From: Bacteroidota bacterium
Lineage (GTDB): Bacteria; Bacteroidota; Bacteroidia; Flavobacteriales_F; PHOS-HE28
DNA: 36,234 nt
Reading direction: 5' to 3'
Assembly (NCBI GenBank): GCA_014584605.1
Contig: JACTMO010000016.1
Coordinates: forward strand, 1 to 36,234
Shown here: positions 1 to 7,904 of the stretch, piece after piece
Numbering within the stretch: position 1 is the stretch's first letter
Layout of the letters: the number at the start of each line of letters is the position of its first letter
Made by a program: the position numbers and the translations under genes
Notes under the pieces: generated by a model
The model's database searches: none
Told to the model about the DNA's origin: nothing
Seen by the model: the letters and a program-made list of their open reading frames with translations, nothing else

Positions 1-3000
1 CTCCAAGGCATCCACTTCAGGCACGGTAAGCTGCGCCATGGTGCGGCCGCTGCCGCCTACTTGCTGCACGAAGGCGATCAGGTCCAGCATGCGCTGGCGT
101 TCGATCACCTCGGCATCCCGCAGTTCATGCTCCACAGGGATGTTGTTCACCACGGTGAACGCGGCTGCGAAGTGGCCCTTCTGCAGGTGGGTGAGGGCCT
201 CACTGTAGCGTGCCGCCGGTGTCCGCACCTGTTGCCAGGTCCAGCGCAGGCTGTCCGTGGGGTCGTGGATGGTGTCGTTCCGGAAGTCATCCACCAGCGC
301 ATGGGCGTGCTGGGTCATGGCGGCATGGCTGTACGCCATGGTGCCGAGCAGGGTGCTGCGGTAGTTCAGCTCATCCCAACTGGCGTACACCATGTTCAGC
401 AGGTACGCGGGCAGGGGATGGCCGCTCTCTTCCTGCATCCAAGGAACGAAGCCTTCCTGTTTGGTGGCATCGGGGTTCGCCACCAGTACCTCGGTCACCA
501 TGGCCGCGGGCATCACGTTGCGCATCACCATCTCCTTCAGGGCCGTGGTGCTCACGAAGGGGCTGAGCGCCATGAGGTGGTCGCGCAGTTGCCAGGCGTC
601 CTGCGGCCAGGTGCCCATGATCTCCAGCACCACCTCGTCGGTGCTGCCGCCGTCCAACAGTTGGTCGTACAGGTAGCGGGTGTTGCCGTAGGCCAGCTTC
701 TCCGCCTGCAGATCGTTCTTCACTTCCTGCGCCTCGGTGAAGGAGCGCACGCCGCGCGGTCGGTAGCTGCGCGCCGGACAGGGGTCACCGGGAGCAGGGG
801 GGAGCTGCTGCTTGGCCACATAGCCCAAGGTGTAGCAGAGCGGTTCGTCGGTGGCGGTCTGCCCGTAGAAGTAGTTGAGCAGGGCGTAGGTGCTGGTTCG
901 CTCGTAATCCCATTCGTCCACCCCGCAGCTCTGGTCGAACACGTTGGCGCCGGGCCGGGTGGGCACACCGTTCAGCAGGGGCGGGTGGCCTTGGAAGGTG
1001 CGGATGGAATGGAGCCCTTGTGGACCGGGATCGGAGGTCACCTTCCTATCCCAGAGGTTCACTTGGTTCCCGACGTTGGTATTGCACAACAGCTGCAGCC
1101 CCAGGAAGTCGCTTTGCCCACCGCTGGTCTCGGCGCAGATGCCTTCGCCGATGAACGCTCGCTCCAGGCCGGTGGCCGTGTTGCGCCGCACCACATCGTT
1201 GTGGGCGCCGCTGTAGCCGATCACGATGCCCTCGGTCTCGGTATGGTTGCCGGCTTGCACCAGGCTGTTGTCCTCCGCGATGAAGCCGTGGCTGCGGTAG
1301 GAGTAGAGACCGCGATGACGGTCATCCCAGCCAAATTCGAGAGGCAGATTCGTCAGGTCCGTCACCACGCTATTCCCCAGTTCGAAGTCGCTGCGCGTAA
1401 CGCGGTAGCCCACCACGCCGCTGGCGTACACCCCGCACACGTTGGCGCTGAAGGCGGCGCGGTCCACCACGAAGGCGCGGCTGGTGAGGCTGGTGAGGGC
1501 GTGGATGCCGTGGTCGAGGCCGGTGAAGGTGCTGGGGCTGTAGCTGCCGGCGGGGCACTCCTGGCCCAAGGGCACGGCCACGTTGCACTTCTCGCGCACC
1601 TCGTAGTGGGCATCGAGGCTGTAGATGCCGTAACCGCGTTCGTGGCTGAAGGTCTCGGTGCTGCGGGCATTGGTGAAGGTGCAGCCGGAGAAGAGCAGCC
1701 CGTCCACCTGCCACAGGCTGGCGTGGTGGCGGAAGTCGAGGGCCACGGGGTAGTTGGCATCGATGCTGAAGGAGCAGTCGGTGAAGCGGCCGCGGTTGCG
1801 CACAGCCAGGCCGGTGCCGGGCTGCGTGCCCTGGTAGGGCAGGTAGCGCAACGCCGTGCGGCAGTTGCGGAAACTGGTGTTGGCGCACACCACCACCCCG
1901 CCACTGCGGAAGCCGTTGATGCCGCCGCCGATGCGCTCGGCGGTGAGGATGCCGTCCACCGCATTGTACAGCCGGCAGTCGTGCAGCACCAGCTCGCCCT
2001 GGTGGGTGGGGTGCGAACCCCCGAACTGGTGCTGGGTAATGGTGCCGTGCACCTCGATGCCCTTCCATTGCCCTTCGGGGCACGCGCTGGTGAAGGTGCA
2101 ATTGGTGCAGGTGAGGCTGGCGCCGGGTTCGATCACCAGGGCCGCGTCGGGGCTGAAGGCGAAGGTGAGGTCCTGGGCGGTGATGTGGGCGCCGGTGGGG
2201 ATGCGGAGCTCCTGGCAGATCCGGACGATGGGTTTGTCGCAGAACGGATTGTCGCTGGATGTCCAGTTGCTCTGCCCGGTGGTCGCCGAGAAGGCCACGG
2301 TGCAGGTCATGGCCTGGCGTTCGGCACAACAGCTCACATCCGTCATCAGGTCCAGGGAGGCATCCGCATGGCCTTGTGCCTGCAGCAGATGGTATCGGTC
2401 CTGTCCGTTGTTCCAGGCCAGGGAAGGATCCGCGCACAGGCTCGCGTCGTCGAGCGTGATGGCCTGCGGCAGCCAGGTCGCCGTGTTGGGGTCGTCCGGA
2501 CCGACCAGTGCACTGAGCCACGCATTTCCTTGCGCATCCGTGCCGGCCAGATACAAGGCTTCGCCGAGGCCATCCGGGGCGGGGCCGAGCTCCAGTTCGG
2601 TGTCCACCGAAGGCAGCAGCCCGATGCTGGGGAAGGAGCTGACCGTGAGCGTGGTCCAGTCGAAGGTGCCCAGGTGGTGAAGGCCATCCCAGAATTGCTG
2701 GCCATGATCCGCCAAGCTGCGGCACCAGTACACCAATTCACCATTGCTGGCGAATTCAATGCCTCCTGCACCGGGGTAGGTGACCGTGGTCCCGAGGTTC
2801 GTGGGCGGCGCTGGTTCATTGATGAGCAGGTCGCCGATGGGGACGTTCTCGTAGAAGGTTCGCGGGACATTGGGCAGGCTGGCGTCGTAGGCGGCCACAT
2901 GCACCAGGAACGCGTTGTAGTCCGGCGGCGGTGGCAGCGTTTGGTCACTGAACAAGGTGATGCTCATGGCCACGCGGATGGTACTGCCCACCGCCACCGC

Positions 3001-3894
3001 CTCCAGTTCACCTTTGGCCGTGCGAGGGCGCAAGGTCGGGTTGAGCACGGCACCGGCCAGGTCCACCGGTTGGCTGCCGCGCAGCACCACACCGCTCGGC
3101 GTCAGTTCGTAGCGTGCCAGCACCTCGCCGTTGCTGGCGAAGAGGAAGGTGCGGTCCTCGGCCTCACAACGCACGGCATCCATGTGCAAACAGCGTTCGT
3201 TGGCGCCCCATTGGTCGTTGAAGGGCGAGCCCAGGTCCACCGCAATGTCGCTCACGATGGGCCAGTTCTGCACCAGGTCGTAGCCCTCGTTGTCCAGGTC
3301 CGTGTCGTTCAGCACCCGCCCGCGCCGTTCCGGATCACCCGGAAAGCGCGGGTTCTGCATGGTCATATCCAGCACGGAAACATGAAGGACCGGATCTGCC
3401 GACGAACCGGTGACGGACATGGTGTGGAACAGGTACCACTGGCCGCAACGACCGGGAACAGGCGCTACCACGAGTTCCGAACTGCCGGGCAGGAGGCACC
3501 CCGGCGTGAAACCGCAGCCGAGGTCCCCGCCGGCCATGATGCGATAGCCCTTGCCGTCGTACAGGTCGCCGTTCACGGCAAAGAACAGGGGGCACCCCAG
3601 ATCGTCCATTTGCATGTAGGACGAAGTGGTGGCGAGGCTTCCCGTGTACTGGTCGGGACCCGCGTTCGGGTCGTTCGGCTGGGGAAGCAAAAAGGTCGAT
3701 GCGGGTTCATTGGGAGCAAGGACCACGACCTCTTGTCCTTGGATCCAGCTCGTTCGTTGCCCTCGAACGATGCAGGGGTAGGTCATCAGCTCAAAAAGGA
3801 AGAGAAATACCCCCCCCCTTGTGAATAAGGTGTTGAAACCTGCACGGAGCAGGTCAGTGCAGGGCCGGAGGGTCGAGGCGATCGATCGGATCAT
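1..3894 (-). CDS. Large secreted beta-helix protein, 3' end outside window
   Basis: The frame stays open for 1298 codons from an ATG at 3894 to the left edge, so the C-terminus is missing. An N-terminal hydrophobic stretch (about residues 28-42, containing VFLFLFEL) looks like a signal peptide ending near VRGQ. Residues about 60-500 resemble the beta-rich chronicle domains of Bacteroidota surface proteins. Residues about 560-960 contain short turns rich in N, G and C (for example NCTFTSACPEG, CSFSIDANYP, GCTFTNARS), typical of a right-handed parallel beta-helix. The last part visible is helical (LLNMVYASWDELNYRS). Proteins of this build in this phylum usually end in a T9SS sorting domain, but that end cannot be seen here. 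The ligand or role is unknown. Codon 26 lies in a 9-G tract, see the separate entry. Confidence 0.8.
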   Translation of the reverse strand, partial: MIRSIASTLRPCTDLLRAGFNTLFTRGGVFLFLFELMTYPCIVRGQRTSWIQGQEVVVLAPNEPASTFLLPQPNDPNAGPDQYTGSLATTSSYMQMDDLGCPLFFAVNGDLYDGKGYRIMAGGDLGCGFTPGCLLPGSSELVVAPVPGRCGQWYLFHTMSVTGSSADPVLHVSVLDMTMQNPRFPGDPERRGRVLNDTDLDNEGYDLVQNWPIVSDIAVDLGSPFNDQWGANERCLHMDAVRCEAEDRTFLFASNGEVLARYELTPSGVVLRGSQPVDLAGAVLNPTLRPRTAKGELEAVAVGSTIRVAMSITLFSDQTLPPPPDYNAFLVHVAAYDASLPNVPRTFYENVPIGDLLINEPAPPTNLGTTVTYPGAGGIEFASNGELVYWCRSLADHGQQFWDGLHHLGTFDWTTLTVSSFPSIGLLPSVDTELELGPAPDGLGEALYLAGTDAQGNAWLSALVGPDDPNTATWLPQAITLDDASLCADPSLAWNNGQDRYHLLQAQGHADASLDLMTDVSCCAERQAMTCTVAFSATTGQSNWTSSDNPFCDKPIVRICQELRIPTGAHITAQDLTFAFSPDAALVIEPGASLTCTNCTFTSACPEGQWKGIEVHGTITQHQFGGSHPTHQGELVLHDCRLYNAVDGILTAERIGGGINGFRSGGVVVCANTSFRNCRTALRYLPYQGTQPGTGLAVRNRGRFTDCSFSIDANYPVALDFRHHASLWQVDGLLFSGCTFTNARSTETFSHERGYGIYSLDAHYEVREKCNVAVPLGQECPAGSYSPSTFTGLDHGIHALTSLTSRAFVVDRAAFSANVCGVYASGVVGYRVTRSDFELGNSVVTDLTNLPLEFGWDDRHRGLYSYRSHGFIAEDNSLVQAGNHTETEGIVIGYSGAHNDVVRRNTATGLERAFIGEGICAETSGGQSDFLGLQLLCNTNVGNQVNLWDRKVTSDPGPQGLHSIRTFQGHPPLLNGVPTRPGANVFDQSCGVDEWDYERTSTYALLNYFYGQTATDEPLCYTLGYVAKQQLPPAPGDPCPARSYRPRGVRSFTEAQEVKNDLQAEKLAYGNTRYLYDQLLDGGSTDEVVLEIMGTWPQDAWQLRDHLMALSPFVSTTALKEMVMRNVMPAAMVTEVLVANPDATKQEGFVPWMQEESGHPLPAYLLNMVYASWDELNYRSTLLGTMAYSHAAMTQHAHALVDDFRNDTIHDPTDSLRWTWQQVRTPAARYSEALTHLQKGHFAAAFTVVNNIPVEHELRDAEVIERQRMLDLIAFVQQVGGSGRTMAQLTVPEVDALE
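3810..3818 (-). repeat. 9-G homopolymer inside the start of the beta-helix gene
   Basis: Nine consecutive C on the plus strand read as nine G in the gene, encoding Arg-Gly-Gly-Val just before the hydrophobic signal segment. In the sequence as given the frame is open. Loss or gain of one G leads to a stop within about ten codons, so length change would switch the gene off. It may also be a sequencing or assembly weak point. Confidence 0.6.
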
Positions 3895-3946
3895 GGCGTT
3901 CGGGTTTGGGTGCGTGAACGGGATCGAAATGCGCGGAAGAACCGAT

Positions 3947-3954
3947 CGAAGATA
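3947..3954 (-). promoter_or_regulatory. -7 box (TATCTTCG) of the beta-helix gene
   Basis: The minus strand reads TATCTTCG, one change from the Bacteroidota consensus TAnnTTTG. It lies 52 nt upstream of the ATG at 3894, giving a leader of about 45 nt. No well-spaced TTG element is seen. Confidence 0.45.
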
Positions 3955-4073
3955 GCCATGTCGGTCAATCGGTGAACGATCGTTCCGCCGATCTTCCGGT
4001 TTGGTATACCGGTCCGAAGCGGCACCCCACGTGCTCAGGCGATCGGGTCGCACGGGTGCCTGCCCGGCCTCCC

Positions 4074-4103
4074 TTGCCCACTTCACAGCGCCTGCTACCT
4101 TCG
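4074..4103 (+). promoter_or_regulatory. Promoter of the DUF898-M48 operon
   Basis: TTG at 4074-4076, a 19-nt spacer and TACCTTCG at 4096-4103 match the two-part Bacteroidota promoter. The ATG of the DUF898 gene follows 20 nt later. The same TTG-N19-TACCTTCG layout precedes gdhA. Confidence 0.55.
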
Positions 4104-4123
4104 GTCACCAACCCCGCTTGCGC

Positions 4124-5086
4124 ATGGAGCTTCTCACCCCCCAGCACCGCCTGGCCTTCAAAGGCAAGGGCGGCGACCTCTTCGCCGTGCTCATCGTCAA
4201 CTGGCTGCTCACCATGGTCACCCTGGGCCTGTACTACCCGTGGGCCAAGGTGCGCCGGTTGAAGTACAGCTACGAGCACACCGAACTGGACGGGCATCCG
4301 TTCCACTTCCACGGCACGGGGCGCGAGATGTTCATCGGGTTCATCAAGGCCGTGGGCCTGCTGGTGCTGCTCTACGGCGCCTTCTTCGGCCTGGCCATGC
4401 TGCAGGAGGTCTGGGCCAGCGTGCTCGGCTTCCTGGTGCTCTTCGGCGGGCTGCTGCTGCTGCTGCCGCTGATCATCCACGGCACCTACCGCTACCGCAT
4501 GAGCCGCAGCAGCTGGCGGGGCATCCACTTCGGGTACCGCGGCGACCGCAACGAGCTGTACCGCATCTGCCTGCGCGACGGCCTGCTCACGATGGTCACC
4601 CTGGGCATCTACGGCAGCTGGTTCACCATCAACCTGCGCAACTACGTGATGAGCCATGTGCGCTGGGGCAGCTCGCAGTTCGCCTACAAGGGCGACGGGC
4701 TCGACTTCTTCCTGATGAACCTGAAGGGCTACTTCCTTACGCTGTTCACCTTGGGCATCTACGGGTTCTGGTGGCAGAAGGACCTGTTCCACTACTACGT
4801 GGACCACCTGAGCTGGACGTTCAGTGATGGCAGGCGCCTGCAGTTCAAGGGCACGGCCACGGGCGGGGGCTTCTTCGGCCTCATCGTCACCAACGTGCTG
4901 CTGGTGATCTTCACCTTCGGCATCGGCTACGCCTGGGCCGAGGTGCGCACCATGCGCTACATCCTGGCCCACATCGCGATGGTGGGCGATGCGGACCTGA
5001 ACAACGTGGCCCAGACCGAACAGGAGCACAAGGGCGCACTGGCCGAGGAGCTGGGCGACCTGATGGACATCGGGATCTTCCTGTGA
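4124..5086 (+). CDS. DUF898 (YjgN-like) polytopic membrane protein
   Basis: The 320-residue product has several hydrophobic membrane segments alternating with the DUF898 signature: repeats of the type GxxLDFF or GDLFAVLIVNWLLTMVTLGLYYPW followed by short basic loops (AKVRRLKYS). Three such units are visible near residues 15-45, 150-190 and 205-245, plus a C-terminal one ending in GIGYAWAEVR. The ATG at 4124 is chosen because it begins directly at the conserved part (MELLTPQHRL) and sits 20 nt behind a promoter box; longer in-frame starts would lie inside the promoter. The stop overlaps the next start (GTGA at 5083-5086). The function of DUF898 proteins is not established; the coupled M48 protease suggests a joint role in the envelope. 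Confidence 0.85.
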   Translation: MELLTPQHRLAFKGKGGDLFAVLIVNWLLTMVTLGLYYPWAKVRRLKYSYEHTELDGHPFHFHGTGREMFIGFIKAVGLLVLLYGAFFGLAMLQEVWASVLGFLVLFGGLLLLLPLIIHGTYRYRMSRSSWRGIHFGYRGDRNELYRICLRDGLLTMVTLGIYGSWFTINLRNYVMSHVRWGSSQFAYKGDGLDFFLMNLKGYFLTLFTLGIYGFWWQKDLFHYYVDHLSWTFSDGRRLQFKGTATGGGFFGLIVTNVLLVIFTFGIGYAWAEVRTMRYILAHIAMVGDADLNNVAQTEQEHKGALAEELGDLMDIGIFL

Positions 5087-6165
5087 GCGAAGGGGTGGAG
5101 GCCGTCCTGTACGACGGCGTGAGCAGCAGGCCGATCGAGGCGCGGGTGAGCGTGCGCGAGCCCAACGCGCTGGTGGTGGAGCACGGGAACGAGCGCTTCA
5201 CCTGGCCGCTGGAGCACACGGGCCTGCAGTGGGAGCGCACGCGCGACACGCTGCGCATCAGTTTCGGTGAATTCCCCCGGCGGGTGCTCATCGTGCGCGA
5301 CCCGCTCTTCATCCGCAGCTTCGTGCTGCGCATGCGCTACACGGGCCGCCAGGGGGTGTACGACCGCCTGCTGGGCGTGGCGCGCAGCGGGCCGGTGCTC
5401 TTCTTCCTGGGCGTGGCCGTGCTGCTGGTGGCCAGCTACGTGTGGCTGCTGCCCTGGGCGGCGGAAGGCGTGGCCATGCTGATGCCGCGTTCCGTGGACC
5501 AGCAGCTGGGCGCGGCCGCCTGGGGCACCATGGCCCCCACCCTCGACGAGGACACCGCGCGCAGCCGCACCCTGCAACGCTTCGGCGATGCGCTGCAGCT
5601 CAGCCCCGACCATCCGCTCACCTTCCACGTGGTGCGCGACGACCAGGTGAACGCCTTCGCGCTGCCCGGCGGCCACATCGTGGTGTTCACCGGCATCCTG
5701 GAGCGCATGGACCGGCCGGAGGAGCTGGCGGCCTTGCTGGCGCACGAGGGCACGCACGTGCAGGAACGCCACAGCACACGCATGCTGATGCGGCAGCTGG
5801 CCAGCTACGTCTTCCTCAGCCTCATCATCGGCGACGCCAGCGCCATCGCGGCCGTGGTGGCCGAGCACGCGGACAACGTGCGCAACCTGTCATATTCGCG
5901 CGGGCTGGAAACGGACGCCGACCGGCATGGCATGGAGCGCATGCACGCCCGCGGGGTGGACCCGGAGGGCATGGTGGGCCTGCTGAAGCTGCTGCAGGAG
6001 GAGGCGGTGGACCTGCCGGCGGCCATGGAGTTCCTCAGCAGCCACCCGCTCACCGAGGACCGCATCGCCGAGGCCGAGGACCAGGCGCAGCGCCTGGGGC
6101 CGGTCGCGGCAGCACGCCCGCCGTTGAACACGCTGTTCACGGCCTTGAAGCAGGAACGGCCCTGA
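5083..6165 (+). CDS. M48 family membrane-linked zinc metallopeptidase
   Basis: The 360-residue protein starts with GTG, overlapping the DUF898 stop by 4 nt, so the two are translationally coupled. An N-terminal region of about 95 residues is followed by a membrane segment (about residues 103-125, VLFFLGVAVLLVASYVWLL). The M48 catalytic site HEGTH is at residues 221-225 and the third zinc ligand is probably E276 in SRGLETDAD, matching the usual HExxH plus ExxxD arrangement. The peptidase part probably faces the periplasm. The C-terminus has the SSHPLTEDRIAEAE pattern common in BepA/LoiP/Oma1-like M48 proteins, which act in envelope quality control. The substrate is unknown. Confidence 0.9.
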   Translation: MSEGVEAVLYDGVSSRPIEARVSVREPNALVVEHGNERFTWPLEHTGLQWERTRDTLRISFGEFPRRVLIVRDPLFIRSFVLRMRYTGRQGVYDRLLGVARSGPVLFFLGVAVLLVASYVWLLPWAAEGVAMLMPRSVDQQLGAAAWGTMAPTLDEDTARSRTLQRFGDALQLSPDHPLTFHVVRDDQVNAFALPGGHIVVFTGILERMDRPEELAALLAHEGTHVQERHSTRMLMRQLASYVFLSLIIGDASAIAAVVAEHADNVRNLSYSRGLETDADRHGMERMHARGVDPEGMVGLLKLLQEEAVDLPAAMEFLSSHPLTEDRIAEAEDQAQRLGPVAAARPPLNTLFTALKQERP

Positions 6166-6198
6166 CGGCACGGTGCACCCGGTAGGCCGGGCCTGGCC

Positions 6199-6216
6199 CC
6201 GCGTTACCGAACGCGG
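6199..6216 (+). terminator. Hairpin downstream of the M48 gene
   Basis: A perfect 7-bp stem (6199-6205 with 6210-6216) closes on a 4-nt loop, 33 nt after the M48 stop. There is no T run directly behind it. Confidence 0.3.
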
Positions 6217-6241
6217 TCATACCAGTTGGACATTCACCAGC

Positions 6242-6265
6242 GGCCGAGATGCGCGGCCATTTTTT
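6242..6265 (+). terminator. Rho-independent terminator of the DUF898-M48 operon
   Basis: GGCCG (6242-6246) pairs with CGGCC (6254-6258) around a 7-nt loop, followed by A and six T. It lies between the M48 gene and the convergent peroxiredoxin gene. The remainder of 6166-6417 shows no gene. Confidence 0.5.
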
Positions 6266-6417
6266 CACAGGCCGATACGAGGGACCTGGTGCAAGGCTGA
6301 AGGCGTGGACCTCAGGGAGCGCAGCTACCGAGGGCCGGGCCTACGGAACAGGCCTCTCGGAGAAGGCATGGGGAAGAACAGCCCGCAGATCGGCCGGTAT
6401 TGGATGTCCCGATGGTA

Positions 6418-7005
6418 TCAGTTCAGAGTGGCGGCGCCTTTCACCCAGTTACAGGGGGTGAGGGCCCCGGTCTGCAAGGCGTCCAGCACGCGCAGCACCT
6501 CGTCCACATTGCGGCCCACGTTGAGGTCGTAGGCGCTCATCCAGCGCACGATGCCCTGGGGGTCGATGATGTAGGTGACGCGGTAGGCCACCTTCTCCTC
6601 GGGCGTCAGAATGCCCAGGTCCTCGGCCAGGCTCTTGCTGGTGTCGGCCAGCATGGGGAAGCGCAGGTCGTGCAGGCCGGGATGGGCCTTGCGCCAGGCC
6701 AGGTGCACGTGTTCGCTGTCGGTGCTCGCGCCGATCAGGCGGGCCATGCGCTCTTCGAACGCCGGGGCCGCCTCATTGAAGGCCTCGATCTCCGTGGGGC
6801 ACACGAAGGTGAAGTCCTTCGGCCACCAGAACATCACGGTCCAGGAACCCTTGCCGTTCACCAGTTCCGCGCTGGAGAGCTCGCTGAACTCGGCGCCGGG
6901 CCGGGTGCTCACCACGCACTTCTTGCGGAAGGCGGGAAAACGGCTGCCGATGCTGAGCATGCGGGGGGTGGTGGTCTCGACGAGGGTCCGGATGTCCTGG
7001 CTCAT
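6418..7005 (-). CDS. Peroxiredoxin, AhpC/Prx type
   Basis: The 195-residue thiol peroxidase reduces hydrogen peroxide and organic peroxides. The peroxidatic cysteine is C69 in FTFVCPTE, and the likely resolving cysteine is C185 in TPCNWVKG, giving a typical 2-Cys layout. The WPKDFTF and later RVTYIIDPQGIVRW segments are family hallmarks. The ATG at 7005 (MSQDIRTL) is chosen because a perfect promoter box ends 22 nt before it; the frame continues upstream through that box. No partner reductase (AhpF) is adjacent. It is convergent with the M48 gene. Confidence 0.93.
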   Translation of the reverse strand: MSQDIRTLVETTTPRMLSIGSRFPAFRKKCVVSTRPGAEFSELSSAELVNGKGSWTVMFWWPKDFTFVCPTEIEAFNEAAPAFEERMARLIGASTDSEHVHLAWRKAHPGLHDLRFPMLADTSKSLAEDLGILTPEEKVAYRVTYIIDPQGIVRWMSAYDLNVGRNVDEVLRVLDALQTGALTPCNWVKGAATLN

Positions 7006-7027
7006 GGTGGGGTGCTTTTTCGGGCCG

Positions 7028-7056
7028 CAAAGGTACGGCTTCCGCAGGGGTTTCAA
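7028..7056 (-). promoter_or_regulatory. Promoter of the peroxiredoxin gene
   Basis: On the minus strand TTG (7056-7054), an 18-nt spacer and TACCTTTG (7035-7028) match the Bacteroidota consensus exactly at the -7 box. The start codon follows 22 nt later. Confidence 0.6.
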
Positions 7057-7095
7057 GCCCGCGACCCCGGGCAGGTCGGCATCGGCGAGGGCGAT

Positions 7096-7572
7096 TCAGT
7101 AGCGCGTGCGCTGGGGCATGGCCTTCCACAGCGCGAACACCGCCTGGGCCTCCGCGCGGGCGCCTTGCTCCATCGCGTAACGGCGCCGGTCCGGCGGCAG
7201 CGGGAGCTCCTCGTAGATCAGGCTGTCGTCGAAGCCTGCATCGGCGGCGTCCTCGCGCGTGGCGGCGTACACGATGCGGGCGGGCCGCGCCCAATACAGC
7301 GCGCCCAGGCACATGGGGCAGGGCTCGCAGCTGGTGTACACCGTACAGCCCTCCAGCTGGAAGGAGCCGAGCCTGGCGCACGCCGCGCGGATGGCCACCA
7401 CCTCGGCATGGGCGGTGGGGTCGTTGGTGCTGGTCACGCGGTTGTTGCCCGCGCCCACCACCAGGCCATCCTTCACGATCACGCAGCCGAAGGGCCCGCC
7501 GTCGCCGCGTTCCATGCCTTCGCGCGCCAGGGCGATGGCCTGCCGAAGGAAACGTTGGTCCTGCTGGTCCAT
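7096..7572 (-). CDS. Nucleoside/guanine deaminase, cytidine-deaminase fold
   Basis: The 158-residue zinc deaminase carries the two family motifs: HAE with zinc ligand H55 and proton shuttle E57, and SCEPCPMC with zinc ligands C85 and C88. GGPFGCVIV and the ending PQRTRY resemble guanine deaminase (GuaD) and related free nucleoside deaminases more than the tRNA enzyme TadA. Substrate is inferred only. The ATG at 7572 (MDQQDQRF) is chosen over the ATG at 7602 because a -7 box (TAACTTGC) lies between them, 5 nt before 7572. Confidence 0.88.
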   Translation of the reverse strand: MDQQDQRFLRQAIALAREGMERGDGGPFGCVIVKDGLVVGAGNNRVTSTNDPTAHAEVVAIRAACARLGSFQLEGCTVYTSCEPCPMCLGALYWARPARIVYAATREDAADAGFDDSLIYEELPLPPDRRRYAMEQGARAEAQAVFALWKAMPQRTRY

Positions 7573-7577
7573 CGCGT

Positions 7578-7585
7578 GCAAGTTA
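7578..7585 (-). promoter_or_regulatory. -7 box (TAACTTGC) of the deaminase gene
   Basis: The box ends 5 nt before the ATG at 7572, identical in sequence and nearly in spacing to the box before polA (17993-18000). A start site about 5-7 nt downstream would give an almost leaderless mRNA. Confidence 0.4.
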
Positions 7586-7701
7586 TCCCGAAGGCACGGC
7601 ATCGCCTTGCCCTCCGGACGTTCTGCTCACCGACCCCCGGAATGCCGCAGGGGCGCGTCCGGACGTGGCGGGTGCGCGGCCTGTGAGGGATGGGAGCATG
7701 C

Positions 7702-7788
7702 AGCCCGGGTCCCGAGGCACTATAGAGTCGGCGGGTCAAAGCTTTGACCCACCGACTCTATGGTTGCAAGTAGCCCGAACCCCGAGGC
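7702..7788. repeat. Intergenic palindrome flanked by direct repeats
   Basis: A 40-nt palindrome (7722-7741 against 7742-7761, one mismatch, no spacer, centre AAAGCTTT) is flanked by two 17-nt direct repeats at 7702-7718 and 7772-7788 that differ at three central positions. It fills the gap between the deaminase and homogentisate dioxygenase genes and resembles a small mobile intergenic repeat. Confidence 0.5.
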
Positions 7789-7809
7789 TCAGCGAGGAGG
7801 AGGACTACT

Positions 7810-7868
7810 GGCCCGGGTCAAGCCCGGGCCAAACTCCAAGCCCGACCCCGGTTGCATTTGAACCGGGG
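7810..7868. terminator. Two hairpins downstream of homogentisate dioxygenase
   Basis: An 8-bp stem (7810-7817 with 7823-7830, loop TCAAG) and a second 8-bp stem (7846-7853 with 7861-7868, loop GCATTTG) lie 38-95 nt past the stop of the minus-strand gene. Neither has a strong T run, so they could be terminators or parts of the repeat cluster. Confidence 0.35.
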
Positions 7869-7904
7869 GCATGCCCACCCTTGGACTCCGCTACGGGTGG
7901 CAAC

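Noticed and set aside
61-3828. Open frame of 1255 codons on the plus strand
   Set aside because: It is codon-aligned antisense to the beta-helix gene, rich in H, V, G and A with no domain; the minus strand gives recognisable beta-helix turns.
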